A stretch of DNA of 51,335 bases from CAZAOY01 sp964486925 (GCA_964486925.1 CAZAOY010000014.1:1-51335); one strand, 5' to 3'; positions 33,606-43,025 are shown, counted from the stretch's first letter. Notes: generated from the sequence alone by a model not told the origin. Numbers and translations: made by a program.

Positions 33606-34625
33606 CTAAAACTGATCCAAAAAGCGAAGGTCGTTTTCATAAAACATACGCAAATCATCAATGTTGTACCTTCTCATTACCAAACGCTCAAGCCCCATAC
33701 CAAACGCAAATCCGCTATAAACCTCTGGGTCGATACCACAGTTTAAAAGCACCTTAGGATGAACCATCCCCGCTCCTAAAATCTCGATATATCCTTCCCC
33801 CTTACATAGGCGACAGCCCTCGCCTTGACAGCTAAAGCACATTACATCCACCTCGGCAGACGGCTCGGTAAATGGGAAGTGATGGGGTCTAAACCGTACC
33901 TTTGCATCCCCACCGTACAGCCTTTTTACAAACAGCTCTAACGTTCCTTTAAGGTCAGACATTGTAATACCTTTATCCACCACAAGCCCCTCAATTTGAT
34001 GAAAGACAGGTGAATGGGTTGCGTCCACGGTATCAGAGCGGTAAACCCGACCTGGGGAGAGTATCCTAATCGGTGGTTTTTGCTTCTCCATAACCCTAAT
34101 CTGAACAGGTGAGGTTTGGGTTCTAAGCAGTATATTTTCGGTAAAGTATAAGGTATCTTGGGTATCCCTAGCAGGGTGATCCTTTGGGATGTTTAACGCT
34201 TCAAAGTTGTAGTAATCAAGCTCTACCTCCGGGCCTGTTTCCACGCTAAAGCCCAGACCTAAAAAGATCTCTTTTATCTCGTTCATAACTGTTGTAAGCG
34301 GGTGCTTTTTACCTATATTAAACCTTTTGCCGGGGATGGTAACGTCAATCTTTTCGGCTAAAAGCGACTGCTCTAACGCTTTATCTTCAAGCTCTTTTTG
34401 TTTTTCTTTAATACTGCGGTCGATATCCTCCCGCACCTCATTTGCAATCTGCCCCATCTTTGGGCGCTCCTCGGCCGTAAGCCCACCCATCTTTTTAAGA
34501 ATGGCGGTAAGCTCCCCCTTCTTGCCAAGATATCGCACACGTATATCTTCTAGCTCTTTTAGCTCGCCGCAAAGGGACAGCGCCTTTTGTGACTGCTCTT
34601 TAATCTGCATTAACTCTGTTTGCAT
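33606..34625 (-). CDS. pheS: Phenylalanyl-tRNA synthetase alpha subunit
   Basis: 339 aa. N-terminal coiled coil (about 1-85), then the class II catalytic core: PGKRFNIGKKHPLT, motif 2 around GRVYRSDTVDATHSPVFHQIEGL, and motif 3 GFAFGMGLERLVM. The insertion CFSCQGEGCRLCKGEGYIEI has four cysteines in a possible metal knuckle, as often seen in Gram-positive PheS. The ATG at 34625 gives the usual family length; an upstream TTG at 34643 is less likely. The 5' UTR of about 225 nt carries copy C of the inverted-repeat element and no T-box consensus. Confidence 0.97.
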   Translation of the reverse strand: MQTELMQIKEQSQKALSLCGELKELEDIRVRYLGKKGELTAILKKMGGLTAEERPKMGQIANEVREDIDRSIKEKQKELEDKALEQSLLAEKIDVTIPGKRFNIGKKHPLTTVMNEIKEIFLGLGFSVETGPEVELDYYNFEALNIPKDHPARDTQDTLYFTENILLRTQTSPVQIRVMEKQKPPIRILSPGRVYRSDTVDATHSPVFHQIEGLVVDKGITMSDLKGTLELFVKRLYGGDAKVRFRPHHFPFTEPSAEVDVMCFSCQGEGCRLCKGEGYIEILGAGMVHPKVLLNCGIDPEVYSGFAFGMGLERLVMRRYNIDDLRMFYENDLRFLDQF

Positions 34626-34701
34626 AGTAAGACCTTGCTCCAAACAAGAATATAACCTCTCGAATGGGGCTTCCTTTCGTTTATTGTGTTTGTTAAGCTA
34701 T

Positions 34702-34798
34702 TTACTGCGGCACTTTAATATCGTTAGTTTTATCTCAATTTACAGCTAGTAGCGAAAGAAACGCAAAGCGCAGTAGTTACCACTAAGTGCCTAAGTAA
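34702..34798 (-). repeat. Inverted-repeat element, copy C
   Basis: TTACT+GGCACTT (34702-34715) and AAGTGCC+AGTAA (34785-34798) are inverted repeats with two unpaired bases between blocks. TACCACTAAGTGCCTAAGTAA at the right end matches copy A closely; the interior is more diverged. It lies within the pheST 5' UTR, between the promoter and the pheS start. Confidence 0.7.
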
Positions 34799-34857
34799 TA
34801 ATTTCCTTTAGATAGCCGATATGCCGTCTATTTTAGCTTTATTTGTAGTCATTACCT

Positions 34858-34886
34858 ATTATATCAGATGGAGATACAAAAATCAA
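34858..34886 (-). promoter_or_regulatory. Promoter of pheST
   Basis: On the minus strand TTGATT (34886-34881), 17-nt spacer, TATAAT (34863-34858) with an extended -10 TG. Confidence 0.75.
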
Positions 34887-34932
34887 CCTTTTTTAATTTT
34901 TTTTGTTAATTTCTTCTTTTTGAAAAAACATC

Positions 34933-34961
34933 TTTACAATTCGTGATTTTTTTGGTATAAT
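34933..34961 (+). promoter_or_regulatory. Promoter of the zinc-ribbon membrane protein
   Basis: TTTACA 34933-34938, 17-nt spacer, TATAAT 34956-34961 with an extended -10 TG. Divergent from the pheST promoter. Confidence 0.7.
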
Positions 34962-35060
34962 AAATATATTGACACATAAAATTCGCATTGTATGCGACCG
35001 GCAGGTTAACAATCAATTATAACTATTTAATTAGTCGTTAACTATTCAATGGAGGTATTT

Positions 35061-35870
35061 ATGATCTGCTCACGCTGTAACTACTACTACGACGGGACTG
35101 TCTGCCCGATCTGCAACACCCCCGCCAATATACAACCCCCTAACCTACAGGCAAAAAAGCCTGTAATCTGTTCTAACTGCGGTAATATCTCGCTTGGAAG
35201 ATTCTGCTCTAACTGCGGTGCTCCTGTTACGGATGATTCTGCCGCAAGTAGCGCTAGCAATAACCCTATAAATTCTGCAAACCAAACAGGCTTTGCATAC
35301 CCCCCAAAACAGAATTTTCAAGATAATACAGCTTACCAAGCTCCTCCCCAGGGTAACGCATATAAGCAAACCCCACCACACGGTAACCCTATGCACCAAA
35401 ACGCTCCATACATCAACCCATCTTTTCAGAGCACACCATATAACATGCAATATACCCCAGCTTACACCGCTAAAAAGAGCCGTTTAATCCCAATAGTTAT
35501 GGCAAGCTTTGGGGTACTGCTAGTGTTGTCTGTAGTTGCACTTTTTGTGGTATCTATAGTTTCATTCGGCACGGTAAAATCGGTAAACGGTGCTGAAGGA
35601 GCTATCAGAAACCCTGTAATTAACGGCAAAGATGGTGTTTCCTTCCCAGCAGGGGTAAGCTTAGAGGAGTATAAAAAACTAAAGATTGGGATGACCTACG
35701 CACAGGTCAGTGCTATTATCGGCGGCGACGGTCAGCCGCTTTCAAGCGAAAAGGGCGAGGGTAAAAAGACACTCTACATATGGCAGGGTCAAGATATCCC
35801 CCAAGCGATAGTATCAATCACCTTTGAATATGGTAAGGTTATAAAGATAGAGCAAGAAAATCTATTCTAA
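35061..35870 (+). CDS. Zinc-ribbon membrane protein with SmpA/OmlA-like C-terminal domain
   Basis: 269 aa. Two zinc ribbons at the N-terminus: Cys-x2-Cys pairs in CSRCNYYYDGTVCPIC and in CSNCGNISLGRFCSNC (about residues 3-55). A long Asn/Gln/Pro-rich linker follows, then one membrane span (about 145-170) and a C-terminal domain (GVSLEEYKKLKIGMTYAQVSAIIGGDGQPLSS...) of the small SmpA/OmlA or BLIP-like fold, often found on Firmicutes lipoproteins. The start is ATG at 35061, behind GGAGG; the ATG at 35049 overlaps that site. Probably anchored with the ribbons in the cytosol. Role unknown. Confidence 0.8.
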   Translation: MICSRCNYYYDGTVCPICNTPANIQPPNLQAKKPVICSNCGNISLGRFCSNCGAPVTDDSAASSASNNPINSANQTGFAYPPKQNFQDNTAYQAPPQGNAYKQTPPHGNPMHQNAPYINPSFQSTPYNMQYTPAYTAKKSRLIPIVMASFGVLLVLSVVALFVVSIVSFGTVKSVNGAEGAIRNPVINGKDGVSFPAGVSLEEYKKLKIGMTYAQVSAIIGGDGQPLSSEKGEGKKTLYIWQGQDIPQAIVSITFEYGKVIKIEQENLF

Positions 35871-35882
35871 CATGAAATTTCA

Positions 35883-35917
35883 CCACGCAACCGCTAAGGC
35901 AGTTGCGTGGTTTTTTT
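35883..35917 (+). terminator. Strong intrinsic terminator
   Basis: CCACGCAAC (35883-35891) pairs with GTTGCGTGG (35902-35910), followed by seven T. Confidence 0.92.
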
Positions 35918-36005
35918 ATAATAATTTAAGATTATTATCGACACAGTATCTGTTTACAGGGTTTAATTTAATTATAGATTTTTAGTTTTAATCATAATAT
36001 ATGAA

Positions 36006-36692
36006 TTAAACCGTTGTCAACATCATATATCCTATTATATTAATTGCAATATTTGCGGAAAGATGTACAATCCAGGACGGAAAGATGCTGTTATATCGGT
36101 TGTCCAATGCGTTAAAGAGCAGACCACATAACGCTAAACCTATTATAATAAGTACAAACACCTCAAAGCTAAACCAGCTACCAATTATCGCCACATGATA
36201 AGCCGAGAAGATAATTGCTGAGAAGGTGTTTGCTATCCAGAATTTCATATACTTTTTTAGAACCATGAACCCTAGCCCACGAAACAACATCTCCTCTAAA
36301 AATGAATTTACAAAGCAGATATAAACAGCAACAAATATAAAGTTATCCCGACTTATATTCTCCTTTCTGCTAAGCCCTCCTACAACGGTGTTAACATCGA
36401 TTAAACCACTGCAAACATAATACCCAATAAATATGGCGGCAACCACCAGTACACCCATAACAGCGGCGGCAACCCCCTCCTTTTTGCTGTTTATATTAAA
36501 CAGTCCCTTTAGTGTGGGTTGTCTACTTAACAACCGAAACGCAAACACTGCACCAAGAAACACAATTATCTTAATGATCGACTTAACAATATACACAGGT
36601 GAGATTACCATCTCCACCAGATACATTATTACACATGCCAGCACCAAAAGCATCACAACCTGCTTGCCTTTTGTTATGTTATTATACTTCAA
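36006..36692 (-). CDS. CPBP family intramembrane glutamic endopeptidase
   Basis: 228 aa with six to eight hydrophobic spans. The CPBP (Abi/CAAX protease) signatures are present: motif 1 EEMLFRG (about 140), motif 2 FSAYHVA (about 163-169), and a late Asn-rich span with HLSANIAIN. The start is TTG at 36692 with GAGGT ten nt upstream; no better ATG is available in frame. In Gram-positive bacteria these proteases are often linked to peptide maturation or immunity, but no peptide gene is visible nearby. Confidence 0.82.
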   Translation of the reverse strand: MKYNNITKGKQVVMLLVLACVIMYLVEMVISPVYIVKSIIKIIVFLGAVFAFRLLSRQPTLKGLFNINSKKEGVAAAVMGVLVVAAIFIGYYVCSGLIDVNTVVGGLSRKENISRDNFIFVAVYICFVNSFLEEMLFRGLGFMVLKKYMKFWIANTFSAIIFSAYHVAIIGSWFSFEVFVLIIIGLALCGLLFNALDNRYNSIFPSWIVHLSANIAINIIGYMMLTTV

Positions 36693-36897
36693 TATCTCAA
36701 TACCTCATTAATCAATCTTTGGTTACCATTATTCAGCTAGAAATGTCTTAAAATATCCTGCAATTCTACCATTATAAGGTGTGTTCATATTTAAATATTA
36801 TCTTACAACAACATATTACAGCACTTCAAAAGTATACCACATAACAGACAAAAAAACAAGATATGTTCTGTATATTTGTAAATTTTTTTGTTGACTA
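36693..36897. other. Non-coding gap before the first chemoreceptor
   Basis: Divergent intergenic region, AT-rich. Apart from the chemoreceptor promoter at 36898-36926 and a possible minus-strand TATAAT near 36777 for the protease gene, I see no repeat, RNA fold or coding remnant. Confidence 0.5.
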
Positions 36898-36926
36898 TTG
36901 AATTTTTTCATCTTTTGTGTTACAAT
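36898..36926 (+). promoter_or_regulatory. Candidate promoter of the Cache chemoreceptor
   Basis: TTGAAT 36898-36903, 17-nt spacer, TACAAT 36921-36926 with an extended -10 TG. Confidence 0.5.
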
Positions 36927-37032
36927 TTATTATCTAGAGGTACGTTTTGTAGCCATTAAATTATAAAGTTATTAACATACCACTCGGTGACCTTGTAGTT
37001 TTAACTTAAGCTTTGCAGAAAGGAATTAACGT

Positions 37033-39042
37033 ATGAAAAAACGCTCCAAACTTTCCTTGAGAACTTCTATGTTTTTGATATTCACCATTATGATCTTCCT
37101 ACTTGCGGCATCTACCTCACTTATATCGGTACAAAAATCCTTTGCAAACATTAATATTCGTACAAACAACGCTATAGATTACCACCTACTAGTAAACAAA
37201 GGATATGTTAACAGTTGGATCGAAACACAGGCAGGCCTTATAGAATCCTTAGCACAGGAAACACAGCTTCAAAAAACCTACCTTGACCATGCCGCTTTAA
37301 AGAACTACCTAGCATTACGACAGAAAAACTTTCCGTACATACTCGCATTTTATATGGGGTTAGCAGATAACGGTTATATAGACTCCACCGACTGGGTTCC
37401 TCCTAGTGACTATATAGCTACCCAGAGAGATTGGTATAAGCAGGCAATGGATAGTGACACAGTTATCGTTACCGAACCATACATCGACGCGGACACAAAA
37501 CAGCTTGTAGTGACCGTTGCAAAGAAGGTTACCAACGGTAACGAGGTTGTCGGGGCTATGGGCATGGATATATCGCTTGATAGTATTAACGAGGTAATGA
37601 AAAACTCCATCACTGACGAGGGATCATATGCGTTTGTGGTAAACTCCGCAGGCGATGTTATAATGCACCCCGAGCAGTTTTATCCTAATATAGATAATAA
37701 GTTTCAAAACCTATCATCAGGCTACGATAATGCATATGCACCGCTTTTGGATAGCATTAAGCAAGGCAAAAACGACCGCATTACCCTTATCGACTATACC
37801 GGCGAAAAACGACATTTTAAGACCGCTTCCATAACAGATACCGACTGGAGCATTGTACTAAGCTTCCCTACAAGCTACCTTAAAGGAGATATAACATTTG
37901 ATTTAACCAGAAACATTACGCTATTGGTAGTAACGATAATTCTATCAATTATCGTTATCTGGTGGTTCTCTAAAAAGTTTATCTCACCTATCGAGCGTAT
38001 CTGCGATAACCTTGACCTTGTGGGTGACGGAAAGCTTAACACGCAAGGACATCAGATTAACCCTAACAGCCTAGAGCTAGAGCGCCTTAACCAGTCTACA
38101 CAACACATGAAGGACACCCTAACTGCATATATAGGCGAGATTGGCGTTGCTATGAGCAAGCTTGCAAGCGGTGATCTTCGTTTTGAGGTTAAACAGCAGT
38201 ATGTAGGCGACTTTAAGGAGATTGGAAGCTCAATGGTTACCGCATTTAGTTCCCTTAATAGAACCTTTTCCGAGATTACAAACGTTTCGGTTGAGCTGGC
38301 AAACGAAGCTAGCCAGGTTTCTCATGGGGCACAAAGACTTGCTGAAGGCTCTACCGAGCAGGCAAGTGCAGTTGAACAGCTGTCCGCTTCAATTAGCGAG
38401 ATATCATCTAACGTTGCGTTAAATGCTGACAACTCCCTAACCGCAAACAACATGGCGGCAGACACCACAAAGGTTATAACCCTAAGCAGCACCCAGATGG
38501 CTGAGCTTTTAGACGCAATGGATCACATGAATGAGCAGTCTAGCGAGATTAAAAAGATCATTAAAACCATAGAAGATATTGCATTCCAGACAAACATCCT
38601 AGCGCTTAACGCTTCGGTCGAGGCGGCTAGAGCAGGATCAGCGGGCAAAGGCTTTGCTGTAGTTGCAGACGAGGTTCGTAACCTTGCGGGTAAATCTGCC
38701 CAGGCGGCGAAGGATACCACCGCTTTAATTGAGGATTCTGTAAACTCTATTAATAAGGGAGTTTCCCTAGCAAAACGCACCGCACACACCCTAGATGGTG
38801 TTGTTTCCAGTGTAGACAAGACCACTAGTATTATCGCTGACATCGCAAGCGCCAGCAACAGCCAAGCAACCTCTGTATCCCAAATCTCCCTTGGGGTTGA
38901 GCAGATATCAGGGGTTATCCAGACAAACTCCGCTACCAGTCAAGAGAGTGCGGCACTTAGTGCGGAGCTCTCCCGCCAAACAGACTATCTTATGAAGTTA
39001 ATTTCGCAGTTTAAACTAGGCGACATGCAAAATCACATTTAG
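37033..39042 (+). CDS. Methyl-accepting chemotaxis protein with dCache sensor
   Basis: 669 aa. TM1 (about 12-33), an extracytoplasmic dCache_1-type ligand domain (about 40-285, with TQRDWYKQAMDSDTVIVTEPYIDADTKQLVVTVAKKV and the GAMGMDISLD strand), TM2 (about 295-315), HAMP (to about 370) and a cytoplasmic signalling rod whose tip reads EDIAFQTNILALNASVEAAR then AGSAGKGFAVVADEVRNLAGKSA. It should control the CheA kinase in response to small ligands. Start is ATG at 37033 with AAAGGA upstream. Monocistronic, ending at a strong terminator. First gene of the signalling block. Confidence 0.93.
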   Translation: MKKRSKLSLRTSMFLIFTIMIFLLAASTSLISVQKSFANINIRTNNAIDYHLLVNKGYVNSWIETQAGLIESLAQETQLQKTYLDHAALKNYLALRQKNFPYILAFYMGLADNGYIDSTDWVPPSDYIATQRDWYKQAMDSDTVIVTEPYIDADTKQLVVTVAKKVTNGNEVVGAMGMDISLDSINEVMKNSITDEGSYAFVVNSAGDVIMHPEQFYPNIDNKFQNLSSGYDNAYAPLLDSIKQGKNDRITLIDYTGEKRHFKTASITDTDWSIVLSFPTSYLKGDITFDLTRNITLLVVTIILSIIVIWWFSKKFISPIERICDNLDLVGDGKLNTQGHQINPNSLELERLNQSTQHMKDTLTAYIGEIGVAMSKLASGDLRFEVKQQYVGDFKEIGSSMVTAFSSLNRTFSEITNVSVELANEASQVSHGAQRLAEGSTEQASAVEQLSASISEISSNVALNADNSLTANNMAADTTKVITLSSTQMAELLDAMDHMNEQSSEIKKIIKTIEDIAFQTNILALNASVEAARAGSAGKGFAVVADEVRNLAGKSAQAAKDTTALIEDSVNSINKGVSLAKRTAHTLDGVVSSVDKTTSIIADIASASNSQATSVSQISLGVEQISGVIQTNSATSQESAALSAELSRQTDYLMKLISQFKLGDMQNHI

Positions 39043-39082
39043 GTATAGCTTGCATAAAATACAAAAGCAGTAGACAATGTTT

Positions 39083-39124
39083 TATAGGTGATCAAAGCAG
39101 TGCTTTGATACACCTATATTTTTT
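39083..39124 (+). terminator. Intrinsic terminator after the Cache chemoreceptor
   Basis: TATAGGTG (39083-39090) pairs with CACCTATA (39111-39118) and TCAAAGC (39092-39098) with GCTTTGA (39102-39108), followed by a long T-run. Confidence 0.9.
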
Positions 39125-39248
39125 CTGCTCGTTTTAATGTATATTATACATTAAGTGATAAAAGTCTTTTGCTAATTTAGTAAGACTGTGTCTAGAAAAA
39201 TTATTATGATATTTCTACTATTATATTCTAAATAACAATATAATTATA

Positions 39249-39277
39249 TTGACAAAGTTGTCCTAATATGGTATACT
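39249..39277 (+). promoter_or_regulatory. Promoter of the SBP-GGDEF-EAL-V4R gene (shared motif)
   Basis: TTGACA 39249-39254, 17-nt spacer ending TCCTAATATGG, TATACT 39272-39277. The spacer matches that of the promoter at 48017-48045, which suggests common control. The leader to the start codon is about 155 nt and shows no c-di-GMP riboswitch consensus. Confidence 0.75.
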
Positions 39278-39436
39278 ATCGGTAACAGTTGGATGTATAT
39301 TATTCGTTAATTAATAAACTATTTAAGAAATATTTTATCGTACTATTTAGTCTTTGCATTCTTTTGATTGACATTTTCATTATGACATTTAAGTTTAAAG
39401 TTTTTATAGACATTTAAGAGCGGACTGGAGGTATAT

Positions 39437-42400
39437 ATGCGGTTAAAAGGGGTTTTTTCTAGAAATTTTGTTATCGTCTTAACTACAATAATTGTGGTGG
39501 TAGGTGTATTTACTGCCCCTATCCTTATGGTGCACTCCGCCTCACCTGATGTAATTCGTGTTGGGGTCTTTGATGAGGATGGCTACTATACAAAGGATCA
39601 AAATGGTAACCCCGACGGGTACGGATATGCATATCTGGATGCTTTAAGCCGTGCAAGCGGACTTAAGTTTACCCCTGTGTTTGGCACACTTAATGAATGC
39701 TTCTCCAGGCTCAGCAAGGGAGAGATTGACCTAATAGATGGTATACAATACACAAAAGAACGTGAAGATAAGTTTTTATTCACAAAATATTCTACAGGCA
39801 CAAGCTATGGAAAGCTATACACCAGAGCAGATAACACTAGTCTTTCTTATAATGATTTTTCCTCCTTTAATGGCATAAGGGTTGGTATGATTAGCGGTAG
39901 TTCTGTCAACGATAGCTTTGATACATTCGCTCAAAAGAATAGCTTTTCTGTACAAAAGGTGATGTTTGATGATATCCCTCGTATGAAAACGGCGCTTAAC
40001 GAGTCAAAGGTGGACGCCGTGGTTTTAACTAACTTTAGAAGCTTTAACAACGAAAAACCACTTGCACGCTTTGACCCTACCCCATTCTATATGGTTACCT
40101 CCAAGGACAAACCAGAGCTATTAAACCATATAAACGAGGGTCTAGAGTTATTGCAGATCACCCGACCTTTAATCAACTCTGAACTTTATAAAAAGTACTA
40201 TCACAAAGAAAGCTCTGAGCTTTCCCTTACTGCAACAGAGCGGGAGTTTTTAAATTCGCTCCCCCCTCTAAAGGTGGTGTATGACAGCTTCTGGGCTCCT
40301 TTTGAAAGCTATGACGAGAGGTCGAATGAGCCTATTGGTATTAATCCGGACATCTTTAACAATCTAACAAAAAAGATGGGGCTTAAATATGAGTTTTTGC
40401 ATGGTTACGATTACGATGCCGCAATTGATATGGTGTCTAACGGTACGGTGGATATGCTACTAAGCTATGATACAAACCCACAAAAAGCAAATGAGCTCGG
40501 CATTAAGCTTTCCGACACCTTCTTAGAAACACCTATAGCAATTATCGGTAAGGATTTTCGTATTACCAAAAATTCTATCTTTGCAATCCCCGAGATATAT
40601 CCTGTTCCTCTTTCTTATATAAAAAAGAGCTTTCCAAACAACAGAATAATTATCTTACCATCTATCGAGGACTGCTACGCAGCTATCCAGAAAGGACGGG
40701 CAGATTTTACCTGCGAAAATATCTATGCCGCTAACGGAGTAATCCAGAGCGGTCAGTACGGCGGACTAATTGTATCCTCTGTAACAACCTTAATGGATAG
40801 GTTCTCGTTTGCCTTTAGCGGTGACACCGACTACAACCTTATTAGTATCTTTAACAAAGCTATACTAACGCTTTCCAGTGAAGAGAAGGATGCTATGCTG
40901 TTAGGCTATGCTACAAATGTGTCCTCTGAAGATGGCTTTTCATTTTTGCTAAATCGATACCGTGCACAGATTATGGTGTCAGTAACCATCCTTGCAGCGC
41001 TTATTATTCTGGGGCTTATAATGGTTATTCTAGGGCTTAGAAGAAACAAAAAAGCTTTGTGGAATATGGCGTATATCGATAACCTAACAAAGCTTCCTAA
41101 CCTTAACAGATTTAAATTAGACGCAAAAAAACTTCTCTCACAAGATCAAACAAAACAGTATGCTATTGCATTTATAGATATAGTCAAGTTTAACCTTATT
41201 AATGAGATATACGGCTATGCCGAAGGAGATCGGGTGCTTTTAGCAATTAGGGACGCTTTTTTAGATATGATAGTCCCAGATACCGATCTGCTAGCCCGCG
41301 TTGGGTCGGATGAGTTTATCCTGTTAATGGCATTTGACCCCGACGATTCTAACAAAACTCCGTTTAAGGGCTCATCAGAGAGTTTTCATGAGCGGATTGA
41401 AAAGTTTACAGGACACAAGCTTAGATTTTCGATAGGTCGTTATGTGCTATCCACTGGTGAGTCGGATATTGATGTTATCTTCGAGAAGGTGAACTATGCA
41501 CACAACCTAGCAAAACAAGGTACGTCGGTGGATGAGATATACGACTATGATGATGATATGAAGAAACAGGCTATCCGCCATCGTGAAATTGAAAACAAGA
41601 TGGAGAATGCCTTGGTAAACGATGAGTTTATTGTCTACCTGCAACCTAAATATCAGCTTGACAATGAGCAGATTGCGGGTGCAGAGGCGCTAGTACGTTG
41701 GCAGGAGCACAGCGGCAGAGAGGTGGTCTACCCTTCCGAATTTATCCCGCTTTTTGAGAAGAACGGATTTATCGTTCGCCTTGATATGTATATGTTTAAA
41801 AAGGTTTGTGCTATCCTAGCCGAGTGGAAGCAGGCAGGCCTACCCCTCGCGACAATCTCGGTAAACTTCTCACGGCTTCACCTACAGAATAAAAATTTTG
41901 TGCAGGACATTATAAAGATAGCAGACAGATACAAGATACCAAAGCAATACCTTGAGATTGAGCTTACCGAGTCTACTATGTTCGACAACGAAGCTGTACT
42001 TGAGGAGGTGCTAACCAGCCTTCACAATGCAGGGTTTACCCTTTCTATGGATGATTTTGGTACTGGATATTCCTCTCTGGGATTACTAAAAAACCTCCCT
42101 GTGGATGTTATTAAAATTGACCGCTCATTCTTTACAAATAACCGCTATAAAACCAGAGCTAGGACGGTTATCGAAAGTGTAATAAAGATGGCTAAGGATC
42201 TTGGTATCCATACCGTAGCGGAGGGTGTTGAGTCTATCGAGCATGTAGAATTTCTACGTGAGATTGGGTGCGAGATTGTTCAAGGCTACTACTATGCAAG
42301 ACCTATGCCTGCAGCAAGCTTTACTACACAGAGCATGACTATAACCCCTTCACAGTCAATAGATGACAGTAGACTTGACCTTATCACCCTAGGTGATATA

Positions 42401-42868
42401 GGACTTGGACGAAAACAGCTAGGCGAAGATATGCCTGTTGTGGTGTATAGGTTGTTTGAGTTTGCGGCAAAGGAAGCGTTAACCGATCTATACGGCGAAG
42501 GAGAGATGATAGAGGTACTAAAGCGGTCGGGTAAGATTGCAGGACGGTTGTTTGCCAGAGAGCTTTTAAACCTTAACCAACCCTTCCCTGATTTTATTAA
42601 ACAGCTAATCTCCAAGCTAGCAGAGCTTCGTATCGGTATCCTACAGGTTGAGCATTTTGAGGAGTCTACGGGTGCGGCGGTGCTTACCGTTAGTGATGAT
42701 CTGGACTGTTCAGGTTCACCAAACGTTGGTAAGGTAATCTGTAACTACGACGAAGGGTTTATCTCGGGTATTCTATTCGAGTACACCAAGAGAAGCTACT
42801 CTGTAGTTGAGATTGATTGTTGGGCAAACGGTGGGGGAATCTGCCGATTTGAAGCAAAACCTATATAA
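39437..42868 (+). CDS. SBP-SBP-GGDEF-EAL-V4R sensor phosphodiesterase
   Basis: 1143 aa. A signal-anchor (about 10-33) is followed by two tandem periplasmic solute-binding (SBP_bac_3) domains (about 38-255, starting PDVIRVGVFDEDGYYTKDQNG, and 270-490, starting PPLKVVYDSFWAPFESYDE). Next come a membrane span (about 515-538), a GGDEF domain with the degenerate motif GSDEF, and an intact EAL domain (AEALVRW, ELTEST, DDFGTGYSSL, KIDRSFF, AEGVES and QGYYYARP). The last 150 residues resemble a V4R (4-vinyl reductase) ligand-binding domain, ending VVEIDCWANGGGICRFEA. It should hydrolyse c-di-GMP, with both external and internal inputs. Start is ATG at 39437 behind GGAGG. Confidence 0.9.
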   Translation: MRLKGVFSRNFVIVLTTIIVVVGVFTAPILMVHSASPDVIRVGVFDEDGYYTKDQNGNPDGYGYAYLDALSRASGLKFTPVFGTLNECFSRLSKGEIDLIDGIQYTKEREDKFLFTKYSTGTSYGKLYTRADNTSLSYNDFSSFNGIRVGMISGSSVNDSFDTFAQKNSFSVQKVMFDDIPRMKTALNESKVDAVVLTNFRSFNNEKPLARFDPTPFYMVTSKDKPELLNHINEGLELLQITRPLINSELYKKYYHKESSELSLTATEREFLNSLPPLKVVYDSFWAPFESYDERSNEPIGINPDIFNNLTKKMGLKYEFLHGYDYDAAIDMVSNGTVDMLLSYDTNPQKANELGIKLSDTFLETPIAIIGKDFRITKNSIFAIPEIYPVPLSYIKKSFPNNRIIILPSIEDCYAAIQKGRADFTCENIYAANGVIQSGQYGGLIVSSVTTLMDRFSFAFSGDTDYNLISIFNKAILTLSSEEKDAMLLGYATNVSSEDGFSFLLNRYRAQIMVSVTILAALIILGLIMVILGLRRNKKALWNMAYIDNLTKLPNLNRFKLDAKKLLSQDQTKQYAIAFIDIVKFNLINEIYGYAEGDRVLLAIRDAFLDMIVPDTDLLARVGSDEFILLMAFDPDDSNKTPFKGSSESFHERIEKFTGHKLRFSIGRYVLSTGESDIDVIFEKVNYAHNLAKQGTSVDEIYDYDDDMKKQAIRHREIENKMENALVNDEFIVYLQPKYQLDNEQIAGAEALVRWQEHSGREVVYPSEFIPLFEKNGFIVRLDMYMFKKVCAILAEWKQAGLPLATISVNFSRLHLQNKNFVQDIIKIADRYKIPKQYLEIELTESTMFDNEAVLEEVLTSLHNAGFTLSMDDFGTGYSSLGLLKNLPVDVIKIDRSFFTNNRYKTRARTVIESVIKMAKDLGIHTVAEGVESIEHVEFLREIGCEIVQGYYYARPMPAASFTTQSMTITPSQSIDDSRLDLITLGDIGLGRKQLGEDMPVVVYRLFEFAAKEALTDLYGEGEMIEVLKRSGKIAGRLFARELLNLNQPFPDFIKQLISKLAELRIGILQVEHFEESTGAAVLTVSDDLDCSGSPNVGKVICNYDEGFISGILFEYTKRSYSVVEIDCWANGGGICRFEAKPI

Positions 42869-42885
42869 CCTTAATAGTCAATGGA

Positions 42886-42930
42886 AATATTCCCAAAGCT
42901 CTGGTTTAGAGCTTTGGGAATATTAGTTTT
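42886..42930 (+). terminator. Intrinsic terminator after the SBP-EAL-V4R gene
   Basis: AATATTCCCAAAGCTCT (42886-42902) pairs perfectly with 42908-42924 around a five-nt loop, followed by AGTTTT. Confidence 0.88.
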
Positions 42931-42980
42931 AACTGACTATGTACGGATTTTTCTTTCTGATTTCCAACACTTATACTTAA

Positions 42981-43025
42981 TCTACAAAGCGGCTGCACAC
43001 CATGCAACCGCTTTGTAGATTTTTT
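42981..43025 (+). terminator. Second hairpin in the convergent gap, with T-run on the plus strand
   Basis: TCTACAAAGCGG (42981-42992) pairs perfectly with CCGCTTTGTAGA (43008-43019), with TGCA/TGCA inside and a T-run to 43025. The stem can also form in the minus-strand transcript from the gene ending at 43067. Confidence 0.75.

Noticed and set aside
34626..34863. T-box leader before pheST
   Set aside because: A T-box is common before aminoacyl-tRNA synthetase genes, but the conserved antiterminator sequence (AGGGTGG-ACCGCG type) and a terminator are absent. The leader instead holds the inverted-repeat element.
36006..36692. Bacteriocin or peptide immunity locus around the CPBP protease
   Set aside because: No small precursor peptide gene, export ABC gene or modification enzyme is visible next to it.
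39278..39436. c-di-GMP riboswitch in the leader of the SBP-EAL-V4R gene
   Set aside because: The leader is long enough, but neither GCACAGGGCAAACC-like nor class II conserved segments are visible; the same holds for 48046-48264.
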